Assembly: GCA_024281135.1 (NCBI GenBank) | Contig: JAMXLG010000259.1 | Span: 1 to 36,674, forward strand | Length of the DNA: 36,674 nucleotides | Reading direction: 5' to 3' | Source: Vulcanimicrobiia bacterium | GTDB lineage: Bacteria > Eremiobacterota > Eremiobacteria > Baltobacterales > Baltobacteraceae | Made by a program: the position numbers and the translations under genes | Shown here: piece by piece, positions 1 through 6,444 of the stretch | How the letters are laid out: every line of letters begins with the position of its first letter | Position numbering within the stretch: position 1 is the first letter of the stretch | The notes under the pieces: generated by a model | Seen by the model: only the letters and a program-made list of their open reading frames with translations | Database searches by the model: none | Told to the model about the DNA's origin: nothing

Positions 1-54
1 GTGCGCGTTCCGGTCGTCAGCGACTGGATCGACGAGCGCCTTCCCGCCGCTTAA
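1..54 (+). CDS. C-terminal tail of an unidentified CDS (partial)
   Basis: The first 17 codons read without interruption (V-R-V-P-V-V-S-D-W-I-D-E-R-L-P-A-A) to a TAA at 52-54. The tail converges on the photolyase gene, and the two stop codons share the TTAA at 51-54. The fragment is too short to assign to a family. That it is coding is inferred from the open frame, plausible residue composition and the tight convergent arrangement. Confidence 0.35.
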   Translation: MRVPVVSDWIDERLPAA

Positions 55-1481
55 GTCGCTTCGACGTACGCGCGGTATTTCGTGAGAAAATCGCGCGCCG
101 CGCGTTCGTGGTCGACAACGGGACGCGCATATGATTCGCTCGCGAAGAGCGGCAACGTCATCTGCTCTTCCGCCGAGTCGTTGGATGCGCGCAATGCACC
201 CGCGGGAACGTGCGCGAGTTCTTTGACCCAACGTTTGACATAGGCGCCGGTCGGATCGTACCGGCGCCGTTGTTTTTCCGGATTATAAATGCGCGGGAAT
301 TGTACCAAGTCGGCACCGACGCCCGCGATCCACTGCCAGTTGCCCGACGCAATCGCGAGATCGTCTTCAATGAGCCATCGATCCCACTCGTCCCGCCCGA
401 TGCGCCAATCCACGCCGAGATCGAAGCAGAGGAACGACGCGACAACGGGACGCACGTGCGGATGCATCCATCCCGTTTCGTGCAGTTGCCGGATGCCGGC
501 ATCGACGAGCGGATAGCCGGTGTTACCGCCGTGCCACGCGTCGAGCGCCTCGTGCTTGCGCGCGAATTTAAAGGTTGCCATGCGTTCTTGCAGCGGTTTC
601 TCGTCGACTTCCGGATGAAAAAATCCGAGTTGCAAAAAGAAGTCGCGCTGCGCGATCGAGCGCAAAAACAAACGGAGCGAGGCGCGCTCCTCGGCTAACA
701 GAAACGGATCGTCAAACCGCGCGCGCGTCGCTTTGACGACGGTGCGCGCAGAAATCGTGCCGAACGAGAGGTGCGCGGACAGATGCGAGGTTCGATCGTC
801 ACTCGGCACGTTAACGGCAACGGCGTACTGCACGGCCGATTCGGAAAGAAACTTCTCGAGCGTCTCGCGCGCGAGCGCGCTACCGCTCAGCATTGTGCGG
901 TCCGTTGCGCCGAAATCATGCGCTTGGGGCAGCGCTTCGCTCTGCAGTTCGGTGGAGGCGAAGCGCAGCAGCAGCGGTGCTTCGTACGACGAGAGTTCGC
1001 ACGTTCGCCACACGTCGAAGTACGGAGCAAAGGCACGATACCCGTTGCCGGCACTCGCGCGGACAGCAGCCGTTTCTTCCGGAGGCACGGCGGGTGCATC
1101 GTGCACGATCGTCGCGCGCAGCCCCGCCTCTTCGAGATCCGACTGCACGCGTTCGTCGCTGCGCGCGGTTTCACCATCGTAGCCGGCAGACCACACGACA
1201 CCGCTCGCTCCGCACGCGCGAGCAATATTTTTCAACACGCTCGATGGCGTGCCGCGTCGCACGAGCAACCTCGAACCCCGCTCGCGCAGTGCTTCGTCGA
1301 GCGATGCAACGGCGTCGCAGAAAAATGCGGCGCGTCGAGGCGAGCGGGTCAAACGCGATTCCAACAAACGGTCGATGACCAGAACCGGAACGACTTCACC
1401 GACCGATGCCGCTTGCGCGAGTCCCGCGTGATCTTCTAACCGGAGGTCGCGCGTAAACCGGTACAGGACGCGCTCGCTCAT
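51..1481 (-). CDS. phrB: Deoxyribodipyrimidine photolyase (cryptochrome/photolyase family)
   Basis: This is a light-dependent DNA repair flavoenzyme that splits UV-induced pyrimidine dimers with reduced FAD. Its 476 residues are a normal length. The N-terminal alpha/beta antenna domain opens with FTRDLRLEDHAGL (residues 9-21), a version of the family RRDLRLxDNxAL motif. The FAD-binding domain carries TSHLSAHLSFGTIS (231-244), GNTGYPLVDAGIRQL (319-333) and the C-terminal block SGNWQWIAGVGAD followed by FPRIYNP (379-401). The ATG overlaps the stop of the upstream cytochrome c gene by 4 bases (ATGA), so the two are probably co-translated. The family is certain. Which lesion it repairs (CPD or 6-4) cannot be settled by reading. 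Confidence 0.93.
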   Translation of the reverse strand: MSERVLYRFTRDLRLEDHAGLAQAASVGEVVPVLVIDRLLESRLTRSPRRAAFFCDAVASLDEALRERGSRLLVRRGTPSSVLKNIARACGASGVVWSAGYDGETARSDERVQSDLEEAGLRATIVHDAPAVPPEETAAVRASAGNGYRAFAPYFDVWRTCELSSYEAPLLLRFASTELQSEALPQAHDFGATDRTMLSGSALARETLEKFLSESAVQYAVAVNVPSDDRTSHLSAHLSFGTISARTVVKATRARFDDPFLLAEERASLRLFLRSIAQRDFFLQLGFFHPEVDEKPLQERMATFKFARKHEALDAWHGGNTGYPLVDAGIRQLHETGWMHPHVRPVVASFLCFDLGVDWRIGRDEWDRWLIEDDLAIASGNWQWIAGVGADLVQFPRIYNPEKQRRRYDPTGAYVKRWVKELAHVPAGALRASNDSAEEQMTLPLFASESYARPVVDHERAARDFLTKYRAYVEAT

Positions 1482-1825
1482 AGCGTCTCCACGTAGGCCG
1501 TGAGATCGTCGACGTCTCGTGACGTCAGTTGCCCCGGGTAAAGTTTTGGCATAGGCGGCTCGGGGTCAACGATGACCGCGCGGATCGCTTCCGCGGATTT
1601 TCTTTTGCGCTCCTCGTGCAATTGCGGGCCGATCCGACCCGAAGTGCCTCGATTTCCGTGACACGCAGCGCAATTCGCTACGTAGAGCAAGGCGCCGCGC
1701 GCAGCACTCGGCGCTGTGGGCGTGGCGTGAGCCGCGCTATTCGACGAGTTTGCCCCCCGCGCGCACGCTGTCGCGAGAAGCAAAGTACTGAGCGCAGCGG
1801 TCAATCGGAGACGCGAGATCGGCAT
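1478..1825 (-). CDS. Small c-type cytochrome, probable lipoprotein
   Basis: This 115-residue protein has a short basic N-terminus, a hydrophobic stretch and LLLATAC, where Cys21 is a plausible though imperfect lipobox cysteine. It would then be anchored on the periplasmic side. A single heme c motif CAACH lies at residues 52-56. Met92 in PPMPKLYPGQLT is the likely distal iron ligand, as in class I cytochromes. It should act as a small periplasmic electron carrier. An AAGGAG-like purine tract lies about 22 bases before the ATG, which is far for a ribosome site, so the start is slightly uncertain. The stop overlaps the photolyase start, and it is the first gene of that pair. Confidence 0.88.
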   Translation of the reverse strand: MPISRLRLTAALSTLLLATACARGANSSNSAAHATPTAPSAARGALLYVANCAACHGNRGTSGRIGPQLHEERKRKSAEAIRAVIVDPEPPMPKLYPGQLTSRDVDDLTAYVETL

Positions 1826-1881
1826 GCTGAGCGCGGATTCTTTAAAGGTCTCCTTCTCCCTAGTTGGGGAATGACCGCATC

Positions 1882-2373
1882 GTGGCCCGGAAAATCTACC
1901 TGCGCTTTGCTCAGGCAGGCGATGTCGAACGTCTTCAACGCGACGGTGTGCTGACGGGTATGCCCTCCGCTCGCGAAACGTGGACGCATCGCATGACGAT
2001 GTGTCTCAACGAACAGAAATTCGGTCGTCGCGCAATTCTCATCGCGGAAGATCAAAGCGGGCTGCTCGGCATGGTGCAGCTCGTCTTCAGGATGCCCAAC
2101 GGCTATGAAGATCCGGAAGCGGCAAACGGCATGGATGTTGCGATGATGGAAAGCTTGCGCGTGCGTCCGAACGTGCCGGCGGAAGTCGGCGCGGAACTCG
2201 TCGGTGAAGTGCAGCGGTTAGCGATGAAGAAAAACGTCAAAACATTGACGTTCCTCATTTCGATGCAGAATACGCGCGGCATCAACCAGGCAAAGAGCTG
2301 GGGCTTCGAAGAGTTTCGCATCATGCCGGAAGCCGACAAAATGCTCGCATTCTTCCGCAAGTCCGTAGACTAG
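1882..2373 (+). CDS. GNAT-family N-acetyltransferase
   Basis: The fold pattern is that of a GCN5-related N-acetyltransferase: an N-terminal R-x-A-x-x-x-D-V-E-R-L segment, a central beta strand (GRRAILIAEDQSGLLGMVQL), a strand ending in MMESLRVRPNV where acetyl-CoA binding starts, and a C-terminal NTRGINQAKSWGFEEFR segment typical of the last helix-strand. The substrate is unknown. I chose GTG at 1882 because GGGG (1867-1870) sits about 11 bases upstream and the protein then begins VARKIYLRFA. A TTG at 1864 is in frame as an alternative. It is divergent from the cytochrome c gene and convergent with the anti-sigma gene, and a dispersed repeat fills the gap after its stop. Confidence 0.8.
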   Translation: MARKIYLRFAQAGDVERLQRDGVLTGMPSARETWTHRMTMCLNEQKFGRRAILIAEDQSGLLGMVQLVFRMPNGYEDPEAANGMDVAMMESLRVRPNVPAEVGAELVGEVQRLAMKKNVKTLTFLISMQNTRGINQAKSWGFEEFRIMPEADKMLAFFRKSVD

Positions 2374-2376
2374 CTC

Positions 2377-2407
2377 GTCCTTCGACAACCTCAGGATGAC
2401 ACGGGGG
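2377..2407. repeat. Dispersed intergenic repeat, copy 1
   Basis: On the - strand this reads CCCCCGTGTCATCCTGAG, one variable base, then TTGTCGAAGGAC. The same unit recurs at 14685-14718 with a 3-base insertion after CCCCCG. It occupies nearly the whole gap between two convergent genes. The core GTCATCCTGAG/TTGTCGAAGGA resembles a short repeat I recall from many unrelated bacterial genomes, where it gives rise to spurious small ORF translations. Confidence 0.75.
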
Positions 2408-2412
2408 CGGCG

Positions 2413-3456
2413 CTATTGCGGTTGTTGGAAGGGTTGATCGGTAGCTTGCGGTTGTAGGGCGCGGAATGTGAACGCGTCGCGATAGATGCCGGTCGTTGTG
2501 CGGCCGTTTACCATCCGTGGCGAATAGCGCGCTTTCATCGCGGCTTTGCACACAGCGTCATCGAGCGAAAGATAGCCGGACGATTTCGTGATCGTGCACT
2601 TCACCGGATTGCCCCGCTCGTCGACGGATACTTCGAATGCTGTCGTTCCTTCAGCTCCCTGAGCGTAGGCGATAGCTGCGGGACGCGGATTGATCGCCGT
2701 GTCTCCGCCGATCGGCGTCACGTCGCGGACGGTGTAACTTGGCGCAACTGCGATCGATTCGGCATAACCGGCCAGCGCCGGCTGTGCCTCGGTGCGCGCG
2801 ACCTTGACGGCATTGTTCTGGGCACGCGGCATCGCTTCGTCGCGGCGCCACACCGGAACGTTCGAGGCCGGCGTCTTCGGTTGCGTAGCGGCTGCGGCGG
2901 CAACCGTAGTTTCCGTCGTGCGCACCGGAGTTTTTACTTCCGGACGATCCGTTTGTTTGAGCGTAATGACATTGTGAACGACGACGATCTTCGGCTGCTG
3001 CGGCGCTACCGACACAGGCTTGGGCTTCGCAACCGTTGCAGGCGCGCTTTGCGCGCGATGTTCCAGCGTCACGTGGAACGGCGTCGCAAGCGGAGCCTGA
3101 ACTTGACTCTGCGCAACTATCGCAGGCGCGGGAACTTTCGCCGCCAGGAACGTGTGGATGCCGAGCGACGCAACAACTGCGAAGACCGCCGTAGAAACGC
3201 CGAACGTCCAAGCGCGGCGTACGGTGCGCATGCGGCGCTCGCCGGCACGCAGCGGCACCGGTTCCCACACTTCGCTTTCGGCCGCGCCGCGCACGGTTTG
3301 CATAACGCGTTCGATTTCACGCTCGCCACCGAGCGCGCGCAAACACGAGGGGCACGCCGCAATATGGCGCCGATAGTCGTCGCGTTCCGTTTCGCTCGCT
3401 TCGCCGAGTGCTATTGCCCCGGCCAGAATCTCTGCGCGAGCGCAGTCGTGTTTCAT
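2413..3456 (-). CDS. Zinc-finger anti-sigma factor fused to a TonB-type C-terminal domain
   Basis: The cytoplasmic N-terminus carries a ZAS-type anti-sigma zinc finger: His31 and Cys35-x-x-Cys38 in RRHIAACPSC. One membrane segment follows at about residues 83-105 (FGVSTAVFAVVASLGIHTFLAA). A long Pro/Ala/Thr/Val-rich periplasmic linker leads to a TonB/TolA C-terminal fold near residues 270-340 (FEVSVDERGNPVKCTITKSSG, then a YSPRMVNGR segment). Two cysteines in that domain could form a disulfide. I chose ATG at 3456 because it overlaps the sigma factor stop (ATGA), giving 347 residues. An upstream in-frame start at 3501 lies inside the sigma gene. The likely role is to hold the adjacent ECF sigma factor and release it on an envelope signal. 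That role is inferred from the domains. Confidence 0.85.
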   Translation of the reverse strand: MKHDCARAEILAGAIALGEASETERDDYRRHIAACPSCLRALGGEREIERVMQTVRGAAESEVWEPVPLRAGERRMRTVRRAWTFGVSTAVFAVVASLGIHTFLAAKVPAPAIVAQSQVQAPLATPFHVTLEHRAQSAPATVAKPKPVSVAPQQPKIVVVHNVITLKQTDRPEVKTPVRTTETTVAAAAATQPKTPASNVPVWRRDEAMPRAQNNAVKVARTEAQPALAGYAESIAVAPSYTVRDVTPIGGDTAINPRPAAIAYAQGAEGTTAFEVSVDERGNPVKCTITKSSGYLSLDDAVCKAAMKARYSPRMVNGRTTTGIYRDAFTFRALQPQATDQPFQQPQ

Positions 3457-3974
3457 TCCCTCTCCGTCATCACCGCTCGGAGTGTCTTCATCGCGCGACA
3501 CACGCGTTGACGAACCGCGTCAGACGAGGTCCCAAGCATCGTTGCCGCTTCCTGCGACGAGTACCCGGCATAGCTCGTCAGCAATACCGCTGCGGCCTGA
3601 TCGGACGGCAGGCGCGCAAGCGCCGCTTGAAGATCGACCGACGCCGCACTTTGCTCGTCGATACGCCAGGAGCGAACATCGTGATCGCGATCGAGCGGCA
3701 GCATTCGAATGATCTTCTTGCGCCGCAGGAACGAGATCGCGCTGTTCGTCGCCGTTTTGTACAACCAGCCGGCCGTGAGCGGTCGATCCGGGTCCGCCTG
3801 CAGCGTGCGATACGCTGCAAAGAAGACGTCTTGCGTCAGGTCGAGCGCGACTTCACTATCACCCACCATGCGGCGGAGGTAGCGCGCGAGCTTGGTCTGA
3901 TACTCCCGAACGAGCGTTTCGACGCGTGTTTGAGCGCCCGCCGCGGAGCTGGTTGCGAGGTAGACCTCCTCCAT
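3453..3974 (-). CDS. ECF-type RNA polymerase sigma factor
   Basis: This 173-residue protein has the two ECF regions. Region 2 spans about residues 20-85 (VREYQTKLARYLRRMVG, then DLTQDVFFAAYRTL, ending WLYKTATNSAISFLRRKK). Region 4 spans about residues 110-165 (ALARLPSDQAAAVLL, YSSQEAATMLGTSSDAVRQRV, RAMKTLR). There is no region 1 or 3, as expected for the class. The start at 3974 is chosen because GGGGGG lies about 8-11 bases upstream. A longer in-frame ORF to 4040 has no comparable site. Its stop overlaps the anti-sigma start, so the partners should be made in fixed proportion. Regulon and signal cannot be read from sequence. Confidence 0.93.
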   Translation of the reverse strand: MEEVYLATSSAAGAQTRVETLVREYQTKLARYLRRMVGDSEVALDLTQDVFFAAYRTLQADPDRPLTAGWLYKTATNSAISFLRRKKIIRMLPLDRDHDVRSWRIDEQSAASVDLQAALARLPSDQAAAVLLTSYAGYSSQEAATMLGTSSDAVRQRVCRAMKTLRAVMTERE

Positions 3975-4051
3975 TGATACGTCCCCCCTTTTCGTCCCCA
4001 ACGCCGAAGCATCTGATTTCGTGACAGGGGACGCTCGCACCCCGGACTCGG

Positions 4052-4231
4052 TCAGGCCGCGAGGGCTTGGGGTCCGGCCGAGGCGGTGCGAGGCAGAATC
4101 CCGGCGAGCCGGCCATAGAGCGAGATCGTCTCGCGTCGGTGCCCGGTGATCCGCTCGACCTCCCGCAGGGTCTTGCCCTCTTCCAAAAGCCGGACGATGC
4201 GCTCTTGCTGCTGCGGCGTCAACGTATTCAT
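4052..4231 (-). CDS. Small stand-alone helix-turn-helix protein (59 aa)
   Basis: A 59-codon ORF starts at ATG 4231 with a clear AGGAG about 9 bases upstream. It encodes [20 protein letters not shown] followed by [20 protein letters not shown]. The spacing is that of a helix-turn-helix: a first helix, then E-V-x-x-I-T-G-x-x-R-x-T-I as turn and recognition helix. Such short domains occur at the N-termini of transposases and as free regulators. There is no downstream catalytic domain here, only an Ala/Pro-rich tail. It lies 77 bases upstream of the ECF sigma gene on the same strand and may be co-transcribed with it. It could be a genuine mini-regulator or the surviving head of a decayed transposase. 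Confidence 0.6.
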   Translation of the reverse strand: MNTLTPQQQERIVRLLEEGKTLREVERITGHRRETISLYGRLAGILPRTASAGPQALAA

Positions 4232-4282
4232 GCTCGATACTCCTGCGCGCTACTAAACAACCCTTCGCTGCGGTGGCCGCTT

Positions 4283-4312
4283 TTGACTGTCAATGCCTTA
4301 CGCAGCGATACT
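4283..4312 (+). promoter_or_regulatory. Candidate sigma-70-like promoter for clpP
   Basis: TTGACT (4283-4288) and GATACT (4307-4312) are separated by 18 bases and end 21 bases before the clpP start. TTGACTGTCAA at 4283-4293 is also a perfect 5-1-5 palindrome, so a TTGACA hexamer reads outward on the - strand toward the small HTH gene. No good -10 was seen on that strand. Confidence 0.4.
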
Positions 4313-4333
4313 GCGCAATGCTATAAGCGAAAT

Positions 4334-4918
4334 ATGGGACATCTCGTACCGACCGTTCTCGAAAACACCGGCAATTACGAGCGCGCGTTCGACATTTACT
4401 CGCGATTGCTGAAAGACCGCATCGTCTTTGTCGGCGGACAGATCGACGATGCGCTCGCAAATCTCGTTATGGCGCAACTGCTCTTTCTTGAGAAAGAAGA
4501 TCCGGACCGCGACATCGACATCTACATCAACAGCCCGGGTGGAAGCGTGACGGCGGCGCTTGCAATGTACGACACGATGCAGTGCGTGAAACCGCACGTG
4601 GCGACGATCTGCGCCGGTTTCGCCGCATCAGCGGCGACGATCGTACTCGTTGGCGGTGCGAAGGGCAAACGCATGGCATTGCCGCGCAGCAAAGTGCTCA
4701 TCCACCAACCTTGGATCGGACAAATCAGCGGCCAGGCGACCGATATCGAGATTCACGCGCGCGACTTGATCGCAACGCGGGAACTCCTTGCCGGAATCTA
4801 TGCAGAGCGCACGGGACAACCGCGAGAAAAGATCCTTGCCGATCTTGAGCGCGACTATCACATGTCCGCCCAAGAAGCACTGGATTACGGAATAATCGAT
4901 GAGATTCTCGTGCGCTAA
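4334..4918 (+). CDS. clpP: ATP-dependent Clp protease proteolytic subunit
   Basis: This 194-residue serine peptidase would form the barrel that degrades proteins fed by ClpX/ClpA-type unfoldases. The catalytic triad is intact: Ser99 in GFAASAAT, His124 in VLIHQPWIG and Asp174 in LERDYHMS. The [26 protein letters not shown] and [13 protein letters not shown] blocks are diagnostic. The usual GQAASMGA around the serine reads GFAASAAT, a mild departure. I chose ATG at 4334 because the protein then starts at the normal ClpP N-terminus. The longer open frame back to 4067 overlaps the HTH gene and has no ClpP-like sequence. The ribosome site is weak. It appears monocistronic, and no clpX is seen next to it. 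Confidence 0.95.
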   Translation: MGHLVPTVLENTGNYERAFDIYSRLLKDRIVFVGGQIDDALANLVMAQLLFLEKEDPDRDIDIYINSPGGSVTAALAMYDTMQCVKPHVATICAGFAASAATIVLVGGAKGKRMALPRSKVLIHQPWIGQISGQATDIEIHARDLIATRELLAGIYAERTGQPREKILADLERDYHMSAQEALDYGIIDEILVR

Positions 4919-5037
4919 CGAAGCATACGCGGCCCCCAGCCGCCGAAGATCCGCATATCCCGATCTGTCGGGGAGATAACGCGCGTCCGGCGCGTTTCGA
5001 GGATCGTATCCGGTGACGGGGTGGACGGGGTAAACAT
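4915..5037 (-). CDS. Putative 40-aa protein of unknown function
   Basis: A 40-codon ORF starts at ATG 5037 with AAAGGA about 7 bases upstream. Its stop overlaps the clpP stop by three bases. The product is polar and basic: it starts [17 protein letters not shown] and ends in a Gly/Trp/Arg-rich tail ([11 protein letters not shown]). I recognise no family. Support is the good ribosome site, the clean convergent fit with clpP and the lack of any other feature in this gap. It could still be chance. Confidence 0.4.
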   Translation of the reverse strand: MFTPSTPSPDTILETRRTRVISPTDRDMRIFGGWGPRMLR

Positions 5038-5108
5038 TCGAGTTTCCTTTGGTTTAGGCGTGAAGCACCATCGCTTCCGTCACGATCTTGCACCAAGACC
5101 AACCTGCG

Positions 5109-5177
5109 GAACACCAACATTTGCATAACCTGCCCACATAGTGATTATGTGAGTACTTTATGTGGGTGTTGGTGTTC
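5109..5177. promoter_or_regulatory. Long interrupted inverted repeat in a divergent gap
   Basis: The right arm, TATGTGGG-TGTTGGTGTTC (5159-5177), is exactly complementary to GAACACCAACA (5109-5119) plus CCCACATA (5133-5140). The left arm is split by 13 extra bases (5120-5132). Within it, CACATA-N5-TATGTG forms a second dyad and TATGTG occurs twice in tandem. It lies between the - strand 40-aa ORF and the + strand GNAT gene, and overlaps a weak promoter-like pair (TTGCAT 5121-5126, GATTAT 5143-5148). It may be an operator or an RNA hairpin. Confidence 0.5.
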
Positions 5178-5184
5178 ACGCCGC

Positions 5185-5220
5185 ATCGCAAGGGCCATTA
5201 TCGTATCACCACGTTGCGAT
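5185..5220. promoter_or_regulatory. Second inverted repeat upstream of the GNAT gene
   Basis: ATCGCAA (5185-5191) and TTGCGAT (5214-5220) form a perfect 7-base dyad with a 22-base spacer. It ends 15 bases before the GNAT start, just ahead of the ribosome site. It could be a regulator site or a leader hairpin. Seven-base arms at this spacing can also arise by chance. Confidence 0.3.
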
Positions 5221-5235
5221 AACGAAAGGCGAACT

Positions 5236-5721
5236 ATGATGTGGCTACCGCGCGAGATCGCCCAAGACCATGGCCTAGGCTCGGCCAAGTTGTTCGGAGT
5301 CTGGCGCCTCGACGAGGCGATGAAGTCCGAAACGCTTCGTTTCATCCATGCGTGGAGTCCTGACGACGTATACGCCCGGTTCGGGTCGGCGGGTATCGGC
5401 GGCCAAGAGTGGCTCGCGGATCAACTCGCCCAGCGCGATCGGCGCGCGCTCGTTGCCGTGAATGCGAGCGGCGTCGTCGGTCTGCTCGATCACGTCGACG
5501 TAGACGATGCTACGCACATCGGTATTGTCGTTGACGCGCGATACCGCAAACTTTCGATCGGAACCACGCTCGTGCGAGCGATGCTTCAGTCGAGGCCATC
5601 CCGCAGTCCGGTGATTGCAGAATGCACCAGCGGCAACTACGCCGCGGCGAATCTCCTCCGCTCGTGTCAGTTCAAACCGGTCGCGGTCGACCGCTATGAA
5701 ATGACATGGCGCCATGAATGA
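5236..5721 (+). CDS. GNAT-family N-acetyltransferase
   Basis: This 161-residue protein has GNAT features: a core strand RALVAVNASGVVGLLDHV, then HIGIVVDARYRKLSIGTTLVRAM. That segment is the acetyl-CoA pyrophosphate-binding element (usual form R/Q-x-x-G-x-G/A), here R-K-L-S-I-G. A CTSGNYAAANLLRSCQF segment matches the usual N-x-x-A-x-x-L-x-x-x-x-F helix. The N-terminal 40 residues (MMWLPREIAQDHGLG) are not typical of the fold. I chose ATG at 5236 because AAAGG precedes it by about 6 bases; the open frame back to 5149 runs through the inverted repeat. It is followed after 14 bases by the DUF4242 gene and then osmC. Substrate unknown. Confidence 0.8.
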   Translation: MMWLPREIAQDHGLGSAKLFGVWRLDEAMKSETLRFIHAWSPDDVYARFGSAGIGGQEWLADQLAQRDRRALVAVNASGVVGLLDHVDVDDATHIGIVVDARYRKLSIGTTLVRAMLQSRPSRSPVIAECTSGNYAAANLLRSCQFKPVAVDRYEMTWRHE

Positions 5722-5735
5722 AAGGTTAAAAACTG

Positions 5736-5987
5736 ATGCCTCTGTACATCGATATTCACAACAAAGTCGACGGCTTGACCGCGGACGCCGTCATGCACGC
5801 GCACGAAGCCGACCTTCAAACGCAAGGGAAGTACGGCGTCGAGTATCTCAAGTATTGGTTCGACGAAGCAAGCGGTAAAGTGTTCTGCTTGATCGATGCC
5901 CCGGATGCAAAAACCGCAGCCGCAGTGCACCGCGAAGCGCACGGAATCGAAGCCGACGAAATCGTCGAGGTGCAAGAGGGCGCGTAG
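5736..5987 (+). CDS. DUF4242 (SCO4226-type nickel-binding-like) small protein
   Basis: This 83-residue protein has the compact ferredoxin-like pattern of DUF4242. An N-terminal strand MPLYIDIHNKVDGLTADAV is followed by a helix with HAHEADLQTQGKYG, a strand pair YLKYWFDEASGKVFCLIDAP, and a helix AAAVHREAHGIEADEIVEV. The family is known from a nickel-binding Streptomyces protein, but metal binding here is only inferred from the conserved His residues. AAAGG lies about 10 bases before the ATG. It lies between a GNAT gene and osmC on the same strand, probably one transcript, perhaps with a stress-related role. Confidence 0.8.
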   Translation: MPLYIDIHNKVDGLTADAVMHAHEADLQTQGKYGVEYLKYWFDEASGKVFCLIDAPDAKTAAAVHREAHGIEADEIVEVQEGA

Positions 5988-6000
5988 CGAAGCGCCGCTC

Positions 6001-6444
6001 ATGGCTACTGCAGCAGACAACATCGTGCGCCACGCCGACGTTCACTGGGAAGGCGATATCTCGCACGGACAAGGCAGCATTACGACCGAGAGCGGCAAAG
6101 TTCAAGCGAACTATTCGTTTGGCACGCGCTTCAGCAATGACCCCGGTACGAATCCCGAAGAGTTACTTGCCGCCTCACACGCCGCATGTTTCACGATGGC
6201 ACTGACATTGCTACTGACGCGCGCAGGACACGCGCCTTCCTCGATCGACAGCCAAGGCCGCGTTACAATTCAACGAATACCTACAGGTTATGAGATTCCG
6301 TCGATCGAGCTGAGCGTCACTGCAAGCGTTCCGAATCTCTCGAAAGACGAGTTCGAACGACTTGCAAACGAAGCGAAGGAGAACTGTCCGCTCAGCCAAG
6401 CACTTCGCGCCGTTCCCATTACCTTGAACGCGATGCTGAAGTGA
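6001..6444 (+). CDS. osmC: OsmC-family peroxiredoxin
   Basis: This thiol-dependent hydroperoxide reductase detoxifies organic peroxides. Over its 147 residues it follows E. coli OsmC closely: HWEGDISHGQGSITTESG near the start, then GTRFSNDPGTNPEELLAASHAACF. Catalytic Cys63 lies in HAACFTMA and the second cysteine, Cys129, in ENCPLSQAL. The Arg and Glu that assist peroxide binding are present (R43, E53/E54). The open frame continues upstream over the end of the DUF4242 gene. ATG 6001 is preferred because it gives the family's N-terminus, though the ribosome site is weak. It is the last gene of a GNAT-DUF4242-osmC group and abuts the convergent LolA-like gene. Confidence 0.93.
   Translation: MATAADNIVRHADVHWEGDISHGQGSITTESGKVQANYSFGTRFSNDPGTNPEELLAASHAACFTMALTLLLTRAGHAPSSIDSQGRVTIQRIPTGYEIPSIELSVTASVPNLSKDEFERLANEAKENCPLSQALRAVPITLNAMLK

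Noticed and set aside
3975..4051. GGGG-N9-CCCC element upstream of the ECF sigma gene as an autoregulatory promoter
   Set aside because: No GGAAC-type -35 or matching -10 of ECF promoters could be identified, and the short G/C runs are common in this genome.
4067..4333. In-frame N-terminal extension of clpP
   Set aside because: The extension has no ClpP similarity and overlaps the small HTH gene on the other strand. The normal ClpP N-terminus starts at 4334.
4959..4973. CCCGA-N4-TCGGG hairpin after clpP as a terminator
   Set aside because: The stem has only five pairs and no T tract follows. It lies inside the possible 40-aa ORF.
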